From positions 1-26,042 of the forward strand of contig JAICQW010000003.1 in assembly GCA_025937665.1 (NCBI GenBank): a stretch of 26,042 nucleotides of DNA. The letters are read 5' to 3'. The notes under the pieces were generated by a model. It ran no database searches. It was given only the letters and a program-made list of their open reading frames with translations, and had not been told where the DNA came from. The first letter of the stretch is position 1. Each line of letters begins with the position of its first letter. Below, piece after piece: positions 21,758 to 26,042 of the stretch. The stretch is from Nitrososphaeraceae archaeon (GTDB lineage Archaea; Thermoproteota; Nitrososphaeria; Nitrososphaerales; Nitrososphaeraceae). The position numbers were made by a program, and so were the translations under genes.

Positions 21758-23851
21758 ATGGGACAGGCCAAGCTCTTAAAGACGACTTTGATTCTACCAA
21801 GGGTTGAAACTCATGAAGCAGTAAGCAAATTGGCAGAATTGGAATGGTTTCATACATTACAGAATCCCTCTGAACATAGTAGTTCGTATTTTGATGATCT
21901 TTTATTAAATGCTCAAAAATTGTTCCAAGAAATTGATGATGTCATTAGATCTTTGGGGATTTCGCTCGAAACTGGTGTTATGGCGACTCTGTTTAAGGGT
22001 GCTCCCCAGGAAAAAACCGATTACAAGATAGATGATATTCAGAATTTTATTGTTGAATTAGAAAATAAGAGCAAAAGTCTATTGGAAGAACCAGTATCTT
22101 TACTTAAGACTCAACAGAAAATCGAAAAGGATCTTGAAGAATATCGTAATGCCCTTGACGCTATAGGAGGTGCTTCAAAACTCAAAATGGATTTATCCGG
22201 TCTACGTAACCTGAAGACATTTTTCGCAGAAATTTTTCTTATCAGCTCCAAAGACCTTCATGAAATTCAAAATAGTTTGGGTGACCTGATTGTTCATCCA
22301 GTCAAACTAAACGATGAGAAATCATCTATTACAGTCATAGGCTCGCAAGAAGACTCAGAAAAGATAATGAAGGTGCTAAGAAGTTTTAATGTGCATCCTA
22401 TCCAGATTCCATCAGACTTGCCACAAAATCCAAGTTCTGCTTACGACATGTGCCAAAAGAAAACTAAGGAACTTGAAAAGAAGTATGCAGAAATTACAAA
22501 GAAAATAGAAAAATTAAAAGTTACAATCCTTCCCAAATTACTATCATTATACGAATCATCCAAGACTGCCAAGGACATTTTAGAGATAACCCGCAAACCA
22601 GCAGGTACAAAGAATTTTGCGGTCATTCAAGGATATATTCCAGTTAGTATGGAGAATAAGTTCAAAACACTTACCGATAGATACATCTCTATCACAGAAC
22701 CGGTTAAACTTGATAGGGATTCTCCTAATCAGCTTCCAACTCTTCTTGTCAATAATAGATACACAAAAACTTTTGAAGTAATAACCGAAACGCAAGGCCT
22801 TCCCAACTATGGGGAAGTTGATCCCACTCCGATTATTGCCTACGTATGGCCTGTTTTTTATGGTCTTATGTTCGGGGACTTGGGACATGGACTCTTACTC
22901 TTTGGCTTGGGTATGTTTCTCCGATATAGAGGTATTGGAAATCTAAAGACATGGGCAACATTATTGGCAGCTAGTGGTGCTGCAGCCAGCATCGCAGGTT
23001 TAGGTACAGGAGAGATGTTTGGGTTTCATATCGATAAGATAGCAATATTGGGACCCATCTTTGAACCGCTGGGTCCTCTTATTGGTGCTCTGAATGTTTC
23101 TGAATTAACCTTTGATCAGGTAATAAAAATACTCAAGGTTTCAGTAGCCATAGGCATCATACACATGTTGATGGCATTGTTTCTAAGACTTAGAAATGAT
23201 ATTATCGAAAAAAATAAACTCCTTGTCCTAACACATGATATTCCTTCAATAGTTCAATTTCTTGCAGTAGTTGCATTGATACTAGCAGCTATTGGATCTG
23301 GGTATGATATCATCGGTATGTTTGGAGTAACGGGAGTTATTCATAACGAACCAGTACCATGGTTGACATTTCTATTTGGGGATTGGGTAACGGTAGATTT
23401 GGTTGCGAAGGCTACTCCTCCAATAATATTTGCAACAGTAGGGGTTATGATACTGGGCGGTAAAAAAGAGCAGGAACATGCTGCAAAACATGGCCATGAT
23501 GAAGGAGGCGGACTGATGGGAATTGTTATTGAAGTAATACTGGTAAGGATAATTGAAGTTCTGTCTAATGTTATTAGTTATACGAGAATAGGAATTATGC
23601 TTCTGGTACACGCAGCTTTGTTGGTAACGGTTAACCAATCATATGAGAGTGGAGGCGGATTGGCTGTTTTGATCGGCGGTAATATAGGGATCATGCTTAT
23701 TGAAGGATTAATTGTGTACATTCAAACAATCAGATTGCATCTTTATGAATGGTTCCCAAAATGGTATAGGGGGGCAGGAGTCGGATTTAAGAAACTAATT
23801 CCAGATATGTTATATTCAAATCTTGTTTGGTCCGGCAAGCGAACTAAATAA
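21758..23851 (+). CDS. atpI: A-type ATP synthase subunit I (a)
   Basis: A 697-residue stator subunit. The soluble N-terminal half (about 1-340) begins KTTLILPRVETHEAVSKLAE and contains two helical hairpins. The membrane half (about 350-690) begins with the family signature PTPIIAYVWPVFYGLMFGDLGHG and has seven or eight spans. Arg610 in ISYTRIGIML is the essential arginine facing the c-ring glutamate. A loop at about 568-582 is rich in His and Glu (EQEHAAKHGHDE). With subunit K it forms the ion channel. The ATG at 21758 has no close ribosome site; AAGGAG at 21726-21731 lies 8 nt before an in-frame ATC, and 5 nt before an ATA, so initiation could be unusual. The preceding 230 nt hold no other supported gene. 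Confidence 0.93.
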   Translation: MGQAKLLKTTLILPRVETHEAVSKLAELEWFHTLQNPSEHSSSYFDDLLLNAQKLFQEIDDVIRSLGISLETGVMATLFKGAPQEKTDYKIDDIQNFIVELENKSKSLLEEPVSLLKTQQKIEKDLEEYRNALDAIGGASKLKMDLSGLRNLKTFFAEIFLISSKDLHEIQNSLGDLIVHPVKLNDEKSSITVIGSQEDSEKIMKVLRSFNVHPIQIPSDLPQNPSSAYDMCQKKTKELEKKYAEITKKIEKLKVTILPKLLSLYESSKTAKDILEITRKPAGTKNFAVIQGYIPVSMENKFKTLTDRYISITEPVKLDRDSPNQLPTLLVNNRYTKTFEVITETQGLPNYGEVDPTPIIAYVWPVFYGLMFGDLGHGLLLFGLGMFLRYRGIGNLKTWATLLAASGAAASIAGLGTGEMFGFHIDKIAILGPIFEPLGPLIGALNVSELTFDQVIKILKVSVAIGIIHMLMALFLRLRNDIIEKNKLLVLTHDIPSIVQFLAVVALILAAIGSGYDIIGMFGVTGVIHNEPVPWLTFLFGDWVTVDLVAKATPPIIFATVGVMILGGKKEQEHAAKHGHDEGGGLMGIVIEVILVRIIEVLSNVISYTRIGIMLLVHAALLVTVNQSYESGGGLAVLIGGNIGIMLIEGLIVYIQTIRLHLYEWFPKWYRGAGVGFKKLIPDMLYSNLVWSGKRTK

Positions 23852-23914
23852 AATAGCTATTTACATCATTAAATTTCGGTACTTTTTTGTTTTTGGAATT
23901 TGGAATTGATAATC

Positions 23915-24967
23915 CTACATGACATTAACCAGTTTGGAAACTATTGTTTCTCCTGGAATCTTCTGTTCCACTCCAGATGCTATTGCTGACAGATTTCTGA
24001 CCTCAATCATAATAAGTTTTAGAGCAGCAAGAACAATACCAACGCTAAACATTGTTCTAAAGGCTGATTGTGCCCTCTTTAATGCAATTTCTTCAAAACC
24101 CTTTTCAATATGTAATATCGAGTCTATATCGCTTGTTTGATTTTGTGGAACAATGTCTTTATACACCGTGTTGGCCAGCTCGCCAATCGCCTCTGATATT
24201 TTTTCAGTATTTATCATCTTTTGTATGGTCTCCTTGGTTACCTTGGATGTCGTCGCTACGATTAGATTATTTATATCATCGGGGGGCAGATTCCAGAATT
24301 TTCCACGAAGTACAGCTAGTATATTGTATGAATCAATATCAACAGATACAATGTTCTTTGCCTCCAGCGACTGTGATTCTGTATTCATTGCCTTGCCTAA
24401 ATCATGGTAGAAAACATGATCAAGATACACATCAAAAATTCTGACATCTCCCTTGTCCTTGTATATAGCAGCGGCCTTAGTAACATCTTCGGCAAATTCG
24501 CTGCCTGATAGTGAAGAAACAGTTTCATCCAAAGTCTTTGAAACCAACGCTTTAACTACAAGATCACGCCGACCTACTAATTCTTCTGCCCTCAAATTTA
24601 TTTTGGGTAATAATTCATCATAGGATTTACCAAGCGCTTTACCTTTCAATATCATCTTCAAATTCCAGGTGATATGTTTTACAAAGTATGCGCTAAGTAT
24701 TCTAGCTCCCCCTGAAACGTTGACCATTTTTGCATGTGTATTGACCAAGTATTCTTTTAATGCATTTTCAATTTTATCCGCTGTATATGGCTTAGTGAGC
24801 TTGGCTAATGCATCTATGTAAACGGTATTCTTCATTCTCGTTACTAGTTCATCCATGTCTCTTGCCTCTGTCAGCATTTGGAGTTCATTCTTTGTTAACA
24901 TCCTTCCCTTTAGTCCATGAGACATTACAGTTCCGAAAATTTTACCCGGCATACTTACTTTGCTCAA
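23915..24967 (-). CDS. atpC: A-type ATP synthase subunit C (d/AC39)
   Basis: A 350-residue all-helical protein of the V-ATPase d/AC39 family. Typical parts are KGRMLTKNELQMLTEARDMD, ALKEYLVNTHAKMVNVSGGA, AKNIVSVDIDSYNILAVLRG (the conserved D-x-x-N segment of this family) and the C-terminal RNLSAIASG. It is the socket that couples the central stalk to the c-ring. It is encoded on the strand opposite to the rest, convergent with atpI with a 63-nt gap. The start is a TTG at 24967 with a TATA-like GGTTATTAATCC about 30 nt upstream; an ATG at residue 6 is the alternative. Confidence 0.92.
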   Translation of the reverse strand: MSKVSMPGKIFGTVMSHGLKGRMLTKNELQMLTEARDMDELVTRMKNTVYIDALAKLTKPYTADKIENALKEYLVNTHAKMVNVSGGARILSAYFVKHITWNLKMILKGKALGKSYDELLPKINLRAEELVGRRDLVVKALVSKTLDETVSSLSGSEFAEDVTKAAAIYKDKGDVRIFDVYLDHVFYHDLGKAMNTESQSLEAKNIVSVDIDSYNILAVLRGKFWNLPPDDINNLIVATTSKVTKETIQKMINTEKISEAIGELANTVYKDIVPQNQTSDIDSILHIEKGFEEIALKRAQSAFRTMFSVGIVLAALKLIMIEVRNLSAIASGVEQKIPGETIVSKLVNVM

Positions 24968-24990
24968 TGGCTATTGCACATCCTCTATCA

Positions 24991-25003
24991 GTGGATTAAT
25001 AAC
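24991..25003 (-). promoter_or_regulatory. TATA-like box of atpC
   Basis: GTGGATTAATAAC (minus strand GTTATTAATCCAC) is centred about 30 nt before the TTG at 24967, so atpC has its own promoter and a leaderless start. Confidence 0.45.
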
Positions 25004-25269
25004 CCCGCATCAATTTTAATCTTGCCTGATGAGTTCAGATGAATTTCTCCTAGTACAAATATCAAGCAGCTGACGGGCCCATCTTGTGGGAATGTTATCT
25101 GGTAGAAATATATCTATTCATCGTATACTCATTCTTTCTAACCACCAAAATAGAATTTTCTTAATTGCAAGATCCTGTAAGTATGTATATTACCAATAAT
25201 AGTAAAACAAAATCTCAGTCCCTTCTCCATTATCTTGGTTATCTTGATATTACCTAGAGTTTATCAAAA
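25004..25269. other. Gap between atpC and the two-helix protein gene
   Basis: Apart from the atpC promoter, this stretch holds no gene with a normal start. On the minus strand a 33-residue open stretch (25016-25117) reads DIFLPDNIPTRWARQLLDIC and continues TRRNSSELIRQD to TAA. It looks protein-like but has no ATG, GTG or TTG. No tRNA or repeat was seen. Confidence 0.4.
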
Positions 25270-25530
25270 TTAACTGTCAAAAAATGATGATATAGATTGA
25301 GATATAGGATGAGAAAATCCAAGAGTAACGAAATGAACCGTAAAGCCTATCATTATGCCCATCATTAAATTATCCGTGTGCCAATAAATTCCTAAGAATA
25401 TTCCCAAAGCAGGAACAGTAAATAGTAATGCAAGAATCACACTTGTACTTACCATTTTTATCATGATATCCGGTGTTACATTCTCTGTTTTCTGACAAGG
25501 AAATTGAAATTTTACGCTTGTTTTTGACAA
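25270..25530 (-). CDS. Two-helix membrane protein, paralogue 1
   Basis: An 86-residue protein starting at TTG. A polar N-terminus of ~22 residues with one cysteine (SKTSVKFQFPCQKTENVTPD) precedes two transmembrane helices, about 25-49 (MVSTSVILALLFTVPALGIF) and 55-72 (LMMGIMIGFTVHFVTLGF), and a short polar tail. It is clearly related to the protein encoded at 25820-26042: same helix order, the shared VPA in helix 1, a short polar turn before helix 2 and GF before the tail. An AT-rich GAATATATAAATC on the minus strand lies ~34 nt upstream. Function unknown. Confidence 0.68.
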   Translation of the reverse strand: MSKTSVKFQFPCQKTENVTPDIMIKMVSTSVILALLFTVPALGIFLGIYWHTDNLMMGIMIGFTVHFVTLGFSHPISQSISSFFDS

Positions 25531-25635
25531 TTGACAAAAAACTGTCTTTACATACCTGATTTATATATTCACACCTTAAAAATTATGAATAATAATCTTA
25601 TTGGTTGAAGATTTTAATTGGATACTACTTACAAT

Positions 25636-25839
25636 ATGAATTTTATAATGACAGAATACACAAAAAATCATAAAAACATCAATGAATTCCACATTACTCC
25701 TAACTGCGATAATCGAAAATAGTTTTTCATCTGTCCATGTGGAGATTTTAGCTTAGGAAATATCGTTAGTCATAAATTGAAGATGGGACCGGGTCAACCC
25801 TTAAAACTGTCTCGCTATGTTACAATGCTAGTTTTTTAG
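25636..25839 (+). pseudogene. Short ORF interrupted by an in-frame amber codon
   Basis: From ATG 25636 (or 25648) a frame reads NFIMTEYTKNHKNINEFHIT, then PNCDNRK, and meets TAG at 25720-25722. The same frame then stays open: FFICPCGDFSLGNIVSHKLK, then MGPGQPLKLSRYVTMLVF and a second TAG at 25837-25839. The CPCG and the upstream cysteine could form a metal site. This may be a decayed small gene with one nonsense change, or chance. Its end overlaps the end of the convergent membrane protein gene by 20 nt. Confidence 0.3.
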
Positions 25840-26042
25840 AGACTTTATATGCAAATCCCATGGCAACAAATAGAGTTATTATTCCAGCGGTTATCGTTAT
25901 TATCAAATTTGTCTTGATAACATAATGAAACAAGACAGTACTGATTATAGCAGGGACTGCAATAATGATTGCGAGTAACGTTCCATTCAGAAAAATTTTT
26001 AGCATAGAAACTTTACCATCCTTCTTTTCAGAATTCGAATCC
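25820..26042 (-). CDS. Two-helix membrane protein, paralogue 2 (probably partial at window edge)
   Basis: From the ATG at 26005 the product has 61 residues with two transmembrane helices, about 5-25 (FLNGTLLAIIIAVPAIISTV) and 34-52 (LIITITAGIITLFVAMGF), and a short basic tail (YKVSKKLAL). The frame stays open from 26005 to the window edge and reads DSNSEKKDGKVS before the ATG, matching the polar N-terminal extension of the paralogue at 25270-25530. The true start is therefore probably outside the window. Function unknown. The shared pattern with the other copy (VPA in helix 1, polar turn, GF) points to a local gene duplication. Confidence 0.65.
   Translation of the reverse strand, partial: DSNSEKKDGKVSMLKIFLNGTLLAIIIAVPAIISTVLFHYVIKTNLIITITAGIITLFVAMGFAYKVSKKLAL

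Noticed and set aside
23851..23862. 12-bp palindrome AAATAGCTATTT after atpI
   Set aside because: Short AT-rich palindromes are expected by chance here (others at 2719-2730 and 10261-10272); no T-tract or regulator context gives it meaning.
1..26042. tRNA, rRNA, CRISPR array, insertion sequence or prophage genes
   Set aside because: No cloverleaf-like segments, regularly spaced repeats, transposases, integrases or terminal repeats were seen.

Overview
The window reads as a stretch of an archaeal chromosome, most likely from an ammonia-oxidising thaumarchaeon (Nitrososphaerales; the low GC and gene content would suit a Nitrosocosmicus-like soil lineage, but that placement is inference). The reasons are an archaeal A/V-type rotary ATPase gene set, an archaeal NFACT (RqcH-type) protein, a CBS protein with a C-terminal zinc ribbon, archaeal-type cobalamin methyltransferases, and TATA-like boxes about 26-31 nt upstream of many start codons. 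Those boxes imply mostly leaderless mRNAs, and several of the supported starts are TTG.

Layout. 1-144: C-terminal end of pyrB. 230-2565 (minus): lysC-ilvE, overlapping by 4 nt. 2788-6315 (plus): an envelope-like block of a TPM-domain membrane protein, LemA, a dodecin-like protein and a secreted HtrA/DegP-type protease. 6387-9737: small genes, namely an unknown helical protein, a 40-aa membrane protein, a coiled-coil protein, a PadR regulator with tandem palindromes on its start codon, its small neighbour, a cupin and a secreted protein with a tandem repeat. 9982-10246 (minus): a coding-like stretch broken by a frameshift. 10308-10890: two small genes, one encoding an eight-cysteine zinc-binding protein. 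10944-13149 (minus): cobalamin genes cbiT and cbiL-cbiF, followed upstream by a three-helix membrane protein. 13577-16217: NFACT/RqcH and the CBS protein.

16360-24967 is the ATPase locus: E-A-B-D plus a 48-codon ORF in one run closed by a T-tract; then the c-ring gene (K) with its own TATA box and T-tract; then subunit I/a; then subunit C convergent on the other strand. No subunit F and no full-length H/G subunit is seen. Subunit B appears to start at a CTG behind a perfect Shine-Dalgarno sequence inside the end of subunit A. 25270-26042 holds two paralogous two-helix membrane proteins flanking a short ORF interrupted by an amber codon.

The most novel points are the subunit B CTG start, the split ATPase locus with its tiny extra ORF, the PadR operator, the broken genes at 9982-10246 and 25636-25839, and the dodecin-like protein that lacks the flavin-stacking tryptophan. 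No mobile element, CRISPR array, tRNA or rRNA was recognised. All calls come from reading the sequence; no database search was run.
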